Shown in pieces: positions 17,368 to 26,099 of a stretch of 64,000 nt of DNA. Origin of the DNA: Trichothermofontia sichuanensis B231 (GTDB lineage Bacteria > Cyanobacteriota > Cyanobacteriia > B231); contig NZ_CP110848.1 in NCBI RefSeq assembly GCF_026240635.1, forward strand, positions 312,501 through 376,500, read 5' to 3'. The translations under genes were made by a program, and so were the position numbers. Below the pieces are notes generated by a model. It did not search any database, was not told where the DNA came from, and saw only the letters and a program-made list of their open reading frames with translations. How positions within the stretch are numbered: position 1 is the stretch's first letter; every line of letters begins with the position of its first letter.

Positions 17368-18102
17368 TTAACTGTGTACTGAGGGCTGACAGGCATGGGG
17401 GGGCGGTGTCTGGGTTTTTACCTGGACGCTGTCGTAGCCAGATAGGGTCAGCAATTGCGTCACGGCGACTTCTGCCCGTTCATTGGCTTTCTGCAAAATT
17501 CCCTGTTGACAGGCTGTGGCGAGAATGCGATCGAGCGTAGTGCGCTGGGCCAACTGTTGCAGCGCAGGTCCGGTATCCGGCCCCAAACCCAGGAAACCCC
17601 GATCATATTCATACACAGAGGATTTGGTCACATCGATTTTGCGATCCAGGATCTGCGGTGGGGGCAGCGTCATCACCACCTGTTGGCCCTGGACCTGCAC
17701 TTGGGCCGGTGTGAGTTGACTCAAATCAATCCCAGCTCGCACCTCACCGTGGGCAATATAGAGCAAAGTCGTTCTGCCAATCGTTAGATCACCTAATTTG
17801 CGGTCCTGCTGGGCTGGTACCACTGCCTCCATTGCAAATACTGCCGTGGTTAGCTCACTCGCGCCTCGCACTTGCTGGACAATCAGGGTGCGTGGATCAA
17901 CGCTTGGCGCTGGTTCAAAAAGGGTCAACCAGCGCTGCACCCTATGGGTTAGGTTCGCCCCCATCTGCCACATCCCAACGAGAATCAGGCTCGTTATTAA
18001 ACCAACTCCCCCGGCACTCAACAGCAGGAAATTCCGTAGCCTTGACCCTGTGCTCGGTTTAGCTGGGGTAGGTACGATCGTGTCCGGAAGCGGTGAGTTC
18101 AT
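17368..18102 (-). CDS. DUF4230-domain membrane-anchored protein
   Basis: The product (about 244 residues from the ATG at 18102) has one N-terminal membrane helix (FLLLSAGGVGLITSLILVGMW). An extracytoplasmic domain with FAMEAVVPAQQDRKLGDLTIGRT, LLYIAHGEVRAGIDLS and MTLPPPQIL follows, the pattern of DUF4230 proteins. Function is unknown; they are common in cyanobacteria and Firmicutes as surface-anchored single-domain proteins. The frame is open to 18261, but that upstream part has no similarity. The ATGs at 18123 and 18120 are alternatives. It lies downstream of the GerMN gene on the same strand; a common transcript is possible. Confidence 0.82.
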   Translation of the reverse strand: MNSPLPDTIVPTPAKPSTGSRLRNFLLLSAGGVGLITSLILVGMWQMGANLTHRVQRWLTLFEPAPSVDPRTLIVQQVRGASELTTAVFAMEAVVPAQQDRKLGDLTIGRTTLLYIAHGEVRAGIDLSQLTPAQVQVQGQQVVMTLPPPQILDRKIDVTKSSVYEYDRGFLGLGPDTGPALQQLAQRTTLDRILATACQQGILQKANERAEVAVTQLLTLSGYDSVQVKTQTPPPHACQPSVHS

Positions 18103-18260
18103 ACAATTCAATTGCCTCATCATTAAAAGGGTGGGGCGATCGCCCATTAGCGTCCTCCACAACCAACAGCGATCGTCTATGCCCATGATGCCGAATTCTT
18201 CCCAGCCCTGTGGGTCATACCGTCCAACACTCTTTAAAGTCGGAAAATCCTTTCCAAACA

Positions 18261-18890
18261 TTAAAGATCATAATTTTGTTCAAAAGCAGCACGGGTCATG
18301 GGCTGATCAACCATAATGCCTTCACCCCCCAGTACGTCTAAAGGTTTGCCCGCGATCGTGATCCACACATTGGCGCCCGGATCCAGCGTGGTCGCAGTAT
18401 AGAGCACTTGCGCTAACCGCCCCGACATGGAACTGCTACCCCCCCCGGTCGTGAACTCTGGGGATAAGTCCACATGAACCCCATCCGGCGTAACCTTGAG
18501 GTCCAGCAACTGGGTGCCTGGGGGAATACTGGTGGCCATAGACCCATCCTGGGGACCGCTGAGTAGCTGGGCAAAGGCCGCTTTCAGGGCTGCTTCTCCC
18601 TTCAGCGTTTTAGCGATCGCGATCGGGCTGGGGACGACTTCCAAACGGCTTCCCGTATCACGTAACCAATAGACATCAATCCGTTGCTCCAGAGGAACCG
18701 TCACCTTCGGCGGCGGTGAGCTAGTTACGGTTTCCTCGGGAATCGGTGGGGGAGAGATCTCGCCAGGATTGAACGATCGCCACGTCCACCAGGCCGTTAC
18801 GCCAGCCGTGGCCACCAGGAGCGTCGAAAGGCCAACGAGGAGACCGGTCGGCGGCATCCGGCGAGGTTTGGGAATTTGTTGGTCTTGCAT
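18261..18890 (-). CDS. GerMN-domain (sporulation/spore-germination-like) membrane protein
   Basis: The 209-residue protein has a membrane anchor at about residues 16-36, a Pro/Ser-rich linker (about 42-62) and a GerMN domain (about 70-205). The domain shows ALKAAFAQLLSGPQ, SIPPGTQLLDLKV, VHVDLSPEFTTGGG and QVLYTATTLDPGANVWITI, matching the alpha/beta fold seen in GerM and LpqB-like proteins. Its role in cyanobacteria is not established; an envelope or peptidoglycan-related function is likely. AGGAGG just upstream of the ATG at 18890 supports the start. It is the first of a two-gene envelope pair with the DUF4230 gene. Confidence 0.85.
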   Translation of the reverse strand: MQDQQIPKPRRMPPTGLLVGLSTLLVATAGVTAWWTWRSFNPGEISPPPIPEETVTSSPPPKVTVPLEQRIDVYWLRDTGSRLEVVPSPIAIAKTLKGEAALKAAFAQLLSGPQDGSMATSIPPGTQLLDLKVTPDGVHVDLSPEFTTGGGSSSMSGRLAQVLYTATTLDPGANVWITIAGKPLDVLGGEGIMVDQPMTRAAFEQNYDL

Positions 18891-19335
18891 ATTGGCTCCT
18901 CCTGAAAGGGATCAGCGTAACATCCAACGTAGACTGACACCATCAACTGACACAGACTCTGGACGCTCAGTTAGCAACTGGTAAAGCTTCCTTACGATCT
19001 ACAGCCTGCCAGCGAGACGTTCCTGACAAAATTAGACTACAACCCTTGCCCTGCCCCTGCTTGCAGATAGAACGGCGATCGTTAGTCCCCTGTTTCTATT
19101 CTAGAAACTCTGACCCATCTACAGCAGTTCCAGTTCCAGTGAAGTATAGTGGTGCCTTACGCAGCCAGAATTCTAAGCGGGACCCAACCCCTCAGTGCAA
19201 ACCCAAACACTGTAGTGACGCCTTTGGGTGCTGTCTAGGTAGGCTACTGAGACAGAAAGAGATTTGCTCAGTGACAAAAATCAAGCCAGAGTGGTCTGGG
19301 GGAAAAAGGCATGACATAATACTGTTCAGCATATT

Positions 19336-19387
19336 GGTCAGGTCATAAGAGATGTCACCAAAAGTGATGTTACAGACTGCCCTGACC
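19336..19387 (+). other. Long imperfect hairpin upstream of the island
   Basis: GGTCAGG (19336-19342) pairs with CCTGACC (19381-19387). Inside lies a second stem, TCAC / GTGA around the loop CAAAA. It lies about 175 bp before the first gene, upstream of the predicted promoter, so it may be a binding site or the end of an older element. Confidence 0.35.
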
Positions 19388-19483
19388 AGGAATATCATCA
19401 GTTTACTCTAATAAATTTTTATCTTGAATTAGAGCAATTACCTAAATGTCTAGTTGTAAACAAAAAGTCGTTATTCCTGGTAA

Positions 19484-19517
19484 ATGAGTTGACGAAACTC
19501 ATCAGTTTCTTTACATT
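19484..19517 (+). promoter_or_regulatory. Predicted promoter with overlapping operator-like inverted repeat
   Basis: TTGACG (19489-19494) is separated by 17 bases from TACATT (19512-19517), a good fit to sigma-70 -35 and -10 boxes (5/6 and 4/6). The 7-bp inverted repeat ATGAGTT-N5-AACTCAT (19484-19502) covers the -35 box, as a repressor site would. The ATG of the condensation gene is 46 bp past the -10 box, with AAGG as a modest ribosome binding site. Confidence 0.5.
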
Positions 19518-19562
19518 TATTTGCGTTCATTTTTGATTTTTGATAACAAGGTTTTTGTCTAA

Positions 19563-22211
19563 ATGTCAAACGATACTGCTGCTAATGCACCTTCAAATTT
19601 CTGGCACACTGTACAGACGAATGCACGCTTAAGGCAACAATTTCCTGCTATCCAACCTGTATCTCGTCAGGAGCAATTATTACTGTCTTTTCAACAGGAA
19701 AGACTCTGGCGACTTGAACAAATATATCCCGATACATCCGTCTATAATCTTCTACACATTATCCATTTTTATGGTTCTCTCAACCTGAGAGTACTCGAAA
19801 AGAGTCTTCAAGAAATTATCCAACGTCACGAAGTCCTGCGCACTGGTTTTGTAAGCGTTAAAGGGGTACCTTTTCAAACTATTGGCTCTAATAACTTTGT
19901 GAGGTTATCGATTGTAGATCTTACAGGTATCCCTTTACAAGAGCGAGAGCAAGAAGCTAGGAGATTAGCCTTAAAGGAAGCACAAAAACCGTTTGATTTG
20001 ACGCAACAAGGACTATGGCGGTTCCAATTATTGCGCCTTTCTGAGAACGAGCATTGGTTGATAAGGATCATTCATCATATTATTTTTGATGGTTGGTCTC
20101 ATAATGTTTTCATGCGCGAATTAGCAACAATATACACAGCCTTATCTAGTGGGAAATCTTCCCCATTCTCAGACTCAATGCCATTGCTGCAATATGTAGA
20201 TTTTGCTTACACTCAGAGGAAGTGGCCCCAACAAGCAGGATTTGCAACCCAACTAGACTACTGGAAACAGCAATTAAGTGGTAAAATTTCTTCCCTAGAG
20301 TTACCCACTGATAACTCTAATAGTTTGTCAGTATCTACTTATCAAGGTGATTGTCAATCTCTAGTTTTCTCTACAGCTTTAACTAAAGCTATTAAGACCT
20401 TGAGCTATCAGCAAGGAGTTTCTTTGTTCGCGACTTTGCTAACTGCCTTTAAGGTGCTGTTATATGCCTATACCAAGCAAGCGGATATGATCGTGTGTTC
20501 TCCAGTAGCTGGTCGTCACAGGCCTGAGACTAAAAAGCTGATCGGATACTTTAATAATATGGTGTTAATTCGCACTAACCTAGCAGATAATCCTAATTTT
20601 TGCCAATTGTTAAATCAAGTTAGCCAACTTGCCTCGAGTGCCTACGCCAACCAGGATGTCCCCCTCCAAAAACTGGTTGAACTCCCTAACTTGGCAAATA
20701 CAGTATTAACCCGAGTCATGTTTACCTTACAAAATATCCCCAACCCAACCTTTAACTTGGAAAACTTAAAAATTACTTCGGAGTATATTCAAAGGCCAAT
20801 TGCAAACTTTGATTTAGCTTTGTCAATGGAGGAAAAAGGAGAGCAATTAAGTGGCGTACTGCAATACAAAACTGCCTTTTTCAACAGGGGTACTATAAAG
20901 GCAATTTTGGAGGATTTTCAAGTCTTACTAGAAAGTATTGTTATCAATCCAGAGCAGTCATTATCTTCATTATCATTTTTAATCACTGGAGATGATAAAG
21001 GTTTAATCACTGGAGATGATAAAGGGAAAATCTCTTCTAATCAGGATAAAAATTCAGAGCCAGTCCCTGCCCTCTACTCTGCATCTGACAATATCAATTC
21101 CTGCTCTTATCAACCTCCTAGGGATTCTTTAGAACTCCAGGTAACTCAAATCTTGCAAAAGGTTTTGGGCAGCGATCGCCCGATTGGTATTCACGATAAC
21201 CTACTTTCCTTGGGTGTATCTTCCTTATCTATTGCCTTGATTGCTGAGAAAATACAAGGGGTATTCCAGACAGATTTACCCTTAACAGCTATCTTTCAAA
21301 ACTCCACTATTGAAAAAGTGTCAAAGCTACTCAGAGAAAGTAGCTCATTTTCCTTAACTTCCCCCTTGGTCCCTATTCAACCGAATGGTAGTAAACCTCC
21401 TTTATTTCTGTGTGAAGGGGTAGGTATTTATTACAATTTAATTCCCTATCTGGGCAAAGATCAACCTCTTTATGCTTTAATGAGGGACGAAAGTACTACT
21501 TCGCTGCACTTTAATTGTGTAGAAGCTATAGCAACTTACTATTTGCAACACGTTAAAAAAATTCAACCAGAAGGTCCTTATTTCCTGGGAGGTCTGTGTT
21601 TTGGCGGTTTGGTAGCCTTTGAAATGGCGCAGCAAATATACTCGAAAGGTGAGGAGGTGGGTATGCTACTATTGGTGGACACACCAGCGAGGCCTAATGT
21701 TTATAAATTAAAACCCACACCGCTGCGAATGTTAGGACATCTGAGTAATTTGCTCCAATTTGGCCTTCCCTACCTTCGCAAAAAACTAGAGGACAAGAGG
21801 GGCAAGTATTTGCGGTCTAACCATAATTCTTCTGAAACCACCTCACTACCTAGTTTTGGTAGGATTGCAAATACAAACCAAGCGTTTAGAGAGTCTGCTA
21901 ATCGCATTGCTGAAACCTATCAATGTCAAAGCTATCCAGGTTCAGTAACCCTTTTTACGCTGAGCAAGAGATCAGCAATGATCGACGGTTTATTTGATCC
22001 TGCTTTGGGATACATTGAGCCACTTCTTGGCTGGGGTTCTATTGTCAATGGAGAGATAGATGTCTATTACTTTGAAGGAGAACACACTTCAATTTTAAGA
22101 GAACCCTATATTAAGCCTCTTGGAGAACGATTGAGGGCTTGCTTAGAGAAAGCTCAATCTATAAAATCAGTCAAATCAGAGGATACCTGTTTTGGCAAAT
22201 GTTTGTTTTAA
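19563..22211 (+). CDS. NRPS-like protein: condensation - carrier - thioesterase
   Basis: The 882-residue product has no adenylation domain. The condensation domain (about 30-480) has the core start SFQQERLW and the active-site IIHHIIFDGW (His171-His172, Asp176). A linker carries a 24-bp tandem duplication that repeats LITGDDKG. The carrier domain (about 525-595) has SLGVSSLS, with Ser554 at the phosphopantetheine position. The thioesterase (about 610-875) has GGLCFGGLVAFEMA, so the nucleophile is Cys679 instead of Ser; the Asp region LLVDTPA and His841 in GEHTSI complete the triad. The expected role is to join an acyl group to an amine and release the product. It is the first gene of a six-gene AT-rich island. 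Confidence 0.9.
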   Translation: MSNDTAANAPSNFWHTVQTNARLRQQFPAIQPVSRQEQLLLSFQQERLWRLEQIYPDTSVYNLLHIIHFYGSLNLRVLEKSLQEIIQRHEVLRTGFVSVKGVPFQTIGSNNFVRLSIVDLTGIPLQEREQEARRLALKEAQKPFDLTQQGLWRFQLLRLSENEHWLIRIIHHIIFDGWSHNVFMRELATIYTALSSGKSSPFSDSMPLLQYVDFAYTQRKWPQQAGFATQLDYWKQQLSGKISSLELPTDNSNSLSVSTYQGDCQSLVFSTALTKAIKTLSYQQGVSLFATLLTAFKVLLYAYTKQADMIVCSPVAGRHRPETKKLIGYFNNMVLIRTNLADNPNFCQLLNQVSQLASSAYANQDVPLQKLVELPNLANTVLTRVMFTLQNIPNPTFNLENLKITSEYIQRPIANFDLALSMEEKGEQLSGVLQYKTAFFNRGTIKAILEDFQVLLESIVINPEQSLSSLSFLITGDDKGLITGDDKGKISSNQDKNSEPVPALYSASDNINSCSYQPPRDSLELQVTQILQKVLGSDRPIGIHDNLLSLGVSSLSIALIAEKIQGVFQTDLPLTAIFQNSTIEKVSKLLRESSSFSLTSPLVPIQPNGSKPPLFLCEGVGIYYNLIPYLGKDQPLYALMRDESTTSLHFNCVEAIATYYLQHVKKIQPEGPYFLGGLCFGGLVAFEMAQQIYSKGEEVGMLLLVDTPARPNVYKLKPTPLRMLGHLSNLLQFGLPYLRKKLEDKRGKYLRSNHNSSETTSLPSFGRIANTNQAFRESANRIAETYQCQSYPGSVTLFTLSKRSAMIDGLFDPALGYIEPLLGWGSIVNGEIDVYYFEGEHTSILREPYIKPLGERLRACLEKAQSIKSVKSEDTCFGKCLF

Positions 22212-22288
22212 TGACTTTCTAGTAATCTTGTTCAATGTAATCTTGTTCAATTTTAGGAATCTTGTTTAACAATCTTGACATTTAATGG

Positions 22289-22555
22289 ATGACGATTATG
22301 CAATCTACCGAAGAAATAATTCGCAGTTTTATTACTGAGACAATTTTATTTACCCATGAAGAGTATCCATATCCTGATGATGCTTCTCTATTAGAAAATG
22401 GTATTCTTGATTCTATGAATGTGATGGAATTAGTCACATTTTTAGAAGAACAAATGGGACTAGAGATTGCTGATGATGAGATTACTCCAGAAAACTTTGA
22501 CTCAATCAATCAACTCGCAAGATTTGTTAGAAGCAAGCAATCTATGATGACTTAG
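22289..22555 (+). CDS. Free-standing acyl carrier protein
   Basis: The 88-residue acidic protein has the carrier fold. GILDSMNVMELVTFLEEQMG supplies the phosphopantetheine Ser42 in the DSM/DSL motif at the start of helix II. Acidic residues follow, as needed for docking to partner enzymes. Neighbours suggest that the downstream AMP-forming ligase loads an acyl group on it and the upstream condensation domain takes it. The start is either the ATG at 22289 or that at 22298; neither has a strong ribosome binding site. It lies 77 bp after the NRPS-like gene and 29 bp before the ligase. Confidence 0.88.
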   Translation: MTIMQSTEEIIRSFITETILFTHEEYPYPDDASLLENGILDSMNVMELVTFLEEQMGLEIADDEITPENFDSINQLARFVRSKQSMMT

Positions 22556-22584
22556 CTATCCTGTTTGCTTGGAAGGAAATAAAA

Positions 22585-24105
22585 ATGTTAGTACAAGAAT
22601 TTTTAGAGCAAAGCGCGGCTCGTTTACCTCATAAGGTAGCTTTGATTTGTAACAAACAGCGTTTAACTTTTGAAGAAATCGATAAACAAGCTAATCGGTT
22701 GGCCAATGCACTCCAAGCCCAGGGATTAGAACGGAGCGATCGTGTTGCCCTATATCTACCTAATTGTGTTGAATTAGTTATTGCTATATTTGCAGCACTC
22801 AAAGCGGGAGGAATTTTTGTTCCGATTAGCTATACTACTAAACAGCAAAAATTAACTTATATTTTAAATAACTGTCAAGCAAAAATTTTGATCACAAGTG
22901 GGCGACAAGCGTCGATAGTAGAGAATTTAGTTGAGAAAGTTACTTCCTTAAAAACCATTGTTCTGACTTCATCTATCGATAAGCCAAGATTAAAAAACTA
23001 TCTTAATTACGAAGATATTTATATCAATTATTCAGAAGAAGCGCCTAAAAAGATTAATATTGATCTTGATCTTGCTTGTCTAATTTACACATCTGGCAGC
23101 ACAGGTGATCCCAAAGGAGTCATGTGCGATCATAGTAACGTGGTTTTCGCTGCTAATTCGATTATTCAGTATCTAGGTAATACGGAAACAGATGTTGTAC
23201 TAGGATTATTACCTTTGTCTTTTGACTATGGTCTTTATCAATTGCTTATGACCTTTAAATTTGGCGGTACATTGGTCTTGGAACAGGGATTTACCTTCCC
23301 AGCAGTCATTCTTAAACGTATTCAAGAAGAAAAAATTACTGGTTTTCCTGGTGTACCAACAATTTACTCTATGCTACTTAGCATGGATATTGATGCTTAC
23401 AATCTATCTAGCCTACGCTATTTAACAAATACCGCAGCCGCTTTACCGCCTTCCCATATCACTGCAATTCGGGACAAATTTCCCTGGGCTAAATTATTTT
23501 CTATGTATGGATTAACAGAAACTAAACGAACTCTCTACTTACCCCCTGAAGAGTTAGATAAACGCCCTGATTCTGTTGGAATTGCGATTCCTGGGACAGA
23601 GGTCTGGATTGAAGATGAAGCGGGGCAAAGATTAGGGGTAGGTCAAGTTGGAGAGCTTGTGGTGCGGGGTCGTCACGTTATGCGAGGTTATTGGAATGAT
23701 CCATCTAGGACGGCAATCAGGTTCCGTAGTAGTCCTGCCGGCGATCGGCTGTGTTATACCGGAGACCTCTTTAAGATGGATGCAGAGGGGTTCCTGTATT
23801 TCGTGGCGCGTAAGGATGACATTATCAAAAGCCGAGGAGAAAAGGTTGCTCCCAAAGAAGTCGAAAACGTCCTCTATGCCCTAGAAGGGGTCAAAGAAGT
23901 GGCCGTAATCGGTGTTAGTGATCCTATTCTTGGTCAAGCGATAAAAGCATTCATTGTCTTAGGGGAAGTACAAATGACAGAAACAGATGTTTTACGTTAC
24001 TGTCGCACCCATTTAGAAGATTTTATGATTCCGAAATACATTGAATTTTGTTCAGAATTGCCTAAAACTTCAACTGGAAAAATTAAAAAGATCGATCTGA
24101 ATTAA
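22585..24105 (+). CDS. AMP-forming acyl ligase / adenylation enzyme
   Basis: The 506-residue ANL-superfamily enzyme activates a carboxylic acid with ATP and passes it to CoA or, here more likely, to the carrier protein encoded just upstream. Motifs are in order: IYTSGSTGDPKGVM (about 168-181), FSMYGLTE (about 310), LCYTGDLFKMD (A7), KSRGEKVAPKEVE (A8) and PKTSTGKIKK with the catalytic Lys (A10). It resembles the acyl-CoA ligase family found with exosortase-A loci, though no exosortase gene is here. The substrate cannot be read by eye. AAGGA precedes the ATG. It is tightly linked to both neighbours. Confidence 0.9.
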   Translation: MLVQEFLEQSAARLPHKVALICNKQRLTFEEIDKQANRLANALQAQGLERSDRVALYLPNCVELVIAIFAALKAGGIFVPISYTTKQQKLTYILNNCQAKILITSGRQASIVENLVEKVTSLKTIVLTSSIDKPRLKNYLNYEDIYINYSEEAPKKINIDLDLACLIYTSGSTGDPKGVMCDHSNVVFAANSIIQYLGNTETDVVLGLLPLSFDYGLYQLLMTFKFGGTLVLEQGFTFPAVILKRIQEEKITGFPGVPTIYSMLLSMDIDAYNLSSLRYLTNTAAALPPSHITAIRDKFPWAKLFSMYGLTETKRTLYLPPEELDKRPDSVGIAIPGTEVWIEDEAGQRLGVGQVGELVVRGRHVMRGYWNDPSRTAIRFRSSPAGDRLCYTGDLFKMDAEGFLYFVARKDDIIKSRGEKVAPKEVENVLYALEGVKEVAVIGVSDPILGQAIKAFIVLGEVQMTETDVLRYCRTHLEDFMIPKYIEFCSELPKTSTGKIKKIDLN

Positions 24106-24125
24106 CTAAAAGCACAGGAGTTTTC

Positions 24126-26096
24126 ATGTGTGGAATTGTCGGTATTGTCAATTTAAAAGAGCCACAATTTGTACCAGAAGATTTATTGCGGCAGATGTTG
24201 GCAGCGATTCGTCATCGTGGGCCAGATGAGTTCGGTATTTACCGAGATGAGTGGGCTAGCCTGGGTAATGCTCGTCTGAGTATTGTTGATTTGGGAGGTG
24301 GACAACAACCCATTGGTAATGAGGATGGGAGTCTATGGATTGTTTTTAACGGTGAAATTTTCAACTATTTGGAATTACGTCCTATCCTAGAAGCTGAAGG
24401 TCACCGCTTTCGTACAGATTGTGATACAGAGGTCATTCTACATTTATACGAAAAATACGGGCCAAGCTGTTTGAACTATTTGAATGGACAGTTTGCGATC
24501 GCGATTTGGGACAATTGGAATCGTAGTTTGTTTCTGGCTCGCGATCGCTTGGGAATTTGCCCCCTCTTTTATTCAACAGCTAATGGTCAATTAGTATTTG
24601 GCTCGGAAATAAAAACCTTACTAATACATCCTCAGATACAGGCAGAAATTGATCCGGATAGCCTAGCTCAGATCTTTACCTTTTGGAGTGTTTTAGTTCC
24701 TCGTAGTATCTTTAAGAAGATTTACAATCTGCCGCCGGCGCACTATTTGCTGATTCAGGGAGGGCAGTTGCAAGTCCATCCCTATTGGGAACCTGATTTC
24801 ACTATTCCGGCTACACCGGAGCGCACTACTGAGGAATACCTAGAGGAATTTGAGTGCCTGCTGATTGATGCTACCTTACTACGTCTACGGGCTGATGTCC
24901 CCGTCGGGGCTTATCTGAGTGGCGGTTTAGACTCTTCTACAACCACAGCTATTATCCGTCAGTATACATCCAATTCTCTAGACACCTTCTCGATCGCCTT
25001 TTCCGATCCGACATTTGATGAGAGCCAATTTCAACAGTATATGGCTGCCTTTCTAGGGACGGAGCACCAGGTCATTGACTGTACTCAAGCTGATATTGGC
25101 CAAGCCTTCCCGCAAATGCTGTGGCATACTGAAATGCCTACACTGCGAACTGCCCCTGCCCCCATGTTTCTGCTTTCCCGACTGGTTAGGGATCATAACT
25201 TAAAAGTGGTGATTACGGGCGAGGGAGCCGATGAGTTCTTAGGCGGTTATGATATTTTTAAGGAAATGGCAATTCGCCGGTTTTGGGCAAAACAACCCCA
25301 CTCAACGAGGCGACCTCAACTGTTAAAACGCTTGTATCCAGAAATTGCCCGTTTAAGTCATTCTAGCGAGGCTTTTTTAACTGCATTTTTCAAACAGGAT
25401 CTTACTGATATAGATTCTCCTATCTATTCCCATCTCATTCGTTGGTCGAATACCGCAAAACTCCATCGATTTTTGCGGCAACGACCGGGAGAGTCTATTA
25501 GACAATGGGCAGAAGATTTAGTGCCGCTACCAGCTCGCTTCCGGCAATGGTCACCCTTGGGACAAGCACAATACCTGGAAATTGTCACCTTCCTCAGTCC
25601 CTACTTACTTTGTTCCCAGGGCGATCGAGTGGCAATGGCACACTCTGTCGAAGGGCGTTTCCCTTTCCTAGACTATCGCCTAGTAGAATTTGCCAACCGC
25701 TTGCCTCCTCAACTAAAGCTACGAGGCTTGAAGGAAAAATGGCTACTTCGCCAGTTGGCTAGCAAACGACTTCCTCCTGAAATTTGGCAGCGTCGTAAAC
25801 GTCCCTATCGTGCTCCTATCCACCGTAGTTTTTTTGGACCCGATGCTCCCACTTATGTTAACGAGTTACTCTCACCTCCAGCTTTAGAGGAATCAGGACT
25901 GTTTAATCCCCTTGCAGTTAGTCAACTGGTCAACAAAGCCCAAAAAGCACAACAATTGAGTGAAGTAGAAGATATGGCCATTGCTGGCCTTATCTCTACC
26001 CAACTGATCTATCAACAATTTATCAAGGCTTTCCCTAGCCAGTTTCCGACACTGGGTGCAAAAGATCGGGTCAAAGTTGTGAATCGAGGAACTTAG
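24126..26096 (+). CDS. asnB: Asparagine synthetase-like glutamine-dependent amidotransferase
   Basis: The 656-residue protein has a class II glutaminase domain starting MCGIVGIVN, with Cys2 as the nucleophile exposed after Met removal. RHRGPDEFG, RLSIVDLGGGQQP and NGEIFNYLELR follow. The synthetase domain (about 215-580) has the pyrophosphatase loop SGGLDSS (about 265-271) and TGEGADEFLGGYD. All catalytic elements are intact. AsnB relatives make asparagine but also amidate other carboxylates or close beta-lactam-type rings in natural-product loci. Its place 20 bp after an acyl ligase argues for a tailoring role; housekeeping asparagine synthesis is the alternative. AGGAG precedes the start, and the next gene begins 3 bp after the stop. 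Confidence 0.9.
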   Translation: MCGIVGIVNLKEPQFVPEDLLRQMLAAIRHRGPDEFGIYRDEWASLGNARLSIVDLGGGQQPIGNEDGSLWIVFNGEIFNYLELRPILEAEGHRFRTDCDTEVILHLYEKYGPSCLNYLNGQFAIAIWDNWNRSLFLARDRLGICPLFYSTANGQLVFGSEIKTLLIHPQIQAEIDPDSLAQIFTFWSVLVPRSIFKKIYNLPPAHYLLIQGGQLQVHPYWEPDFTIPATPERTTEEYLEEFECLLIDATLLRLRADVPVGAYLSGGLDSSTTTAIIRQYTSNSLDTFSIAFSDPTFDESQFQQYMAAFLGTEHQVIDCTQADIGQAFPQMLWHTEMPTLRTAPAPMFLLSRLVRDHNLKVVITGEGADEFLGGYDIFKEMAIRRFWAKQPHSTRRPQLLKRLYPEIARLSHSSEAFLTAFFKQDLTDIDSPIYSHLIRWSNTAKLHRFLRQRPGESIRQWAEDLVPLPARFRQWSPLGQAQYLEIVTFLSPYLLCSQGDRVAMAHSVEGRFPFLDYRLVEFANRLPPQLKLRGLKEKWLLRQLASKRLPPEIWQRRKRPYRAPIHRSFFGPDAPTYVNELLSPPALEESGLFNPLAVSQLVNKAQKAQQLSEVEDMAIAGLISTQLIYQQFIKAFPSQFPTLGAKDRVKVVNRGT

Positions 26097-26099
26097 TCG

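Larger units (their letters stand above)
18891..19562. other. 672-bp region upstream of the biosynthetic island
   Basis: No gene is recognised. The base composition falls from GC-rich to AT-rich across about 19080-19400, which marks the left edge of the island. The right part holds a long imperfect hairpin (19336-19387) and a promoter with an overlapping inverted repeat (19484-19517). Confidence 0.5.

Noticed and set aside
19563-22211. Full NRPS module
   Set aside because: No adenylation core motif is present in this protein; the only adenylating enzyme is the separate ligase at 22585-24105.
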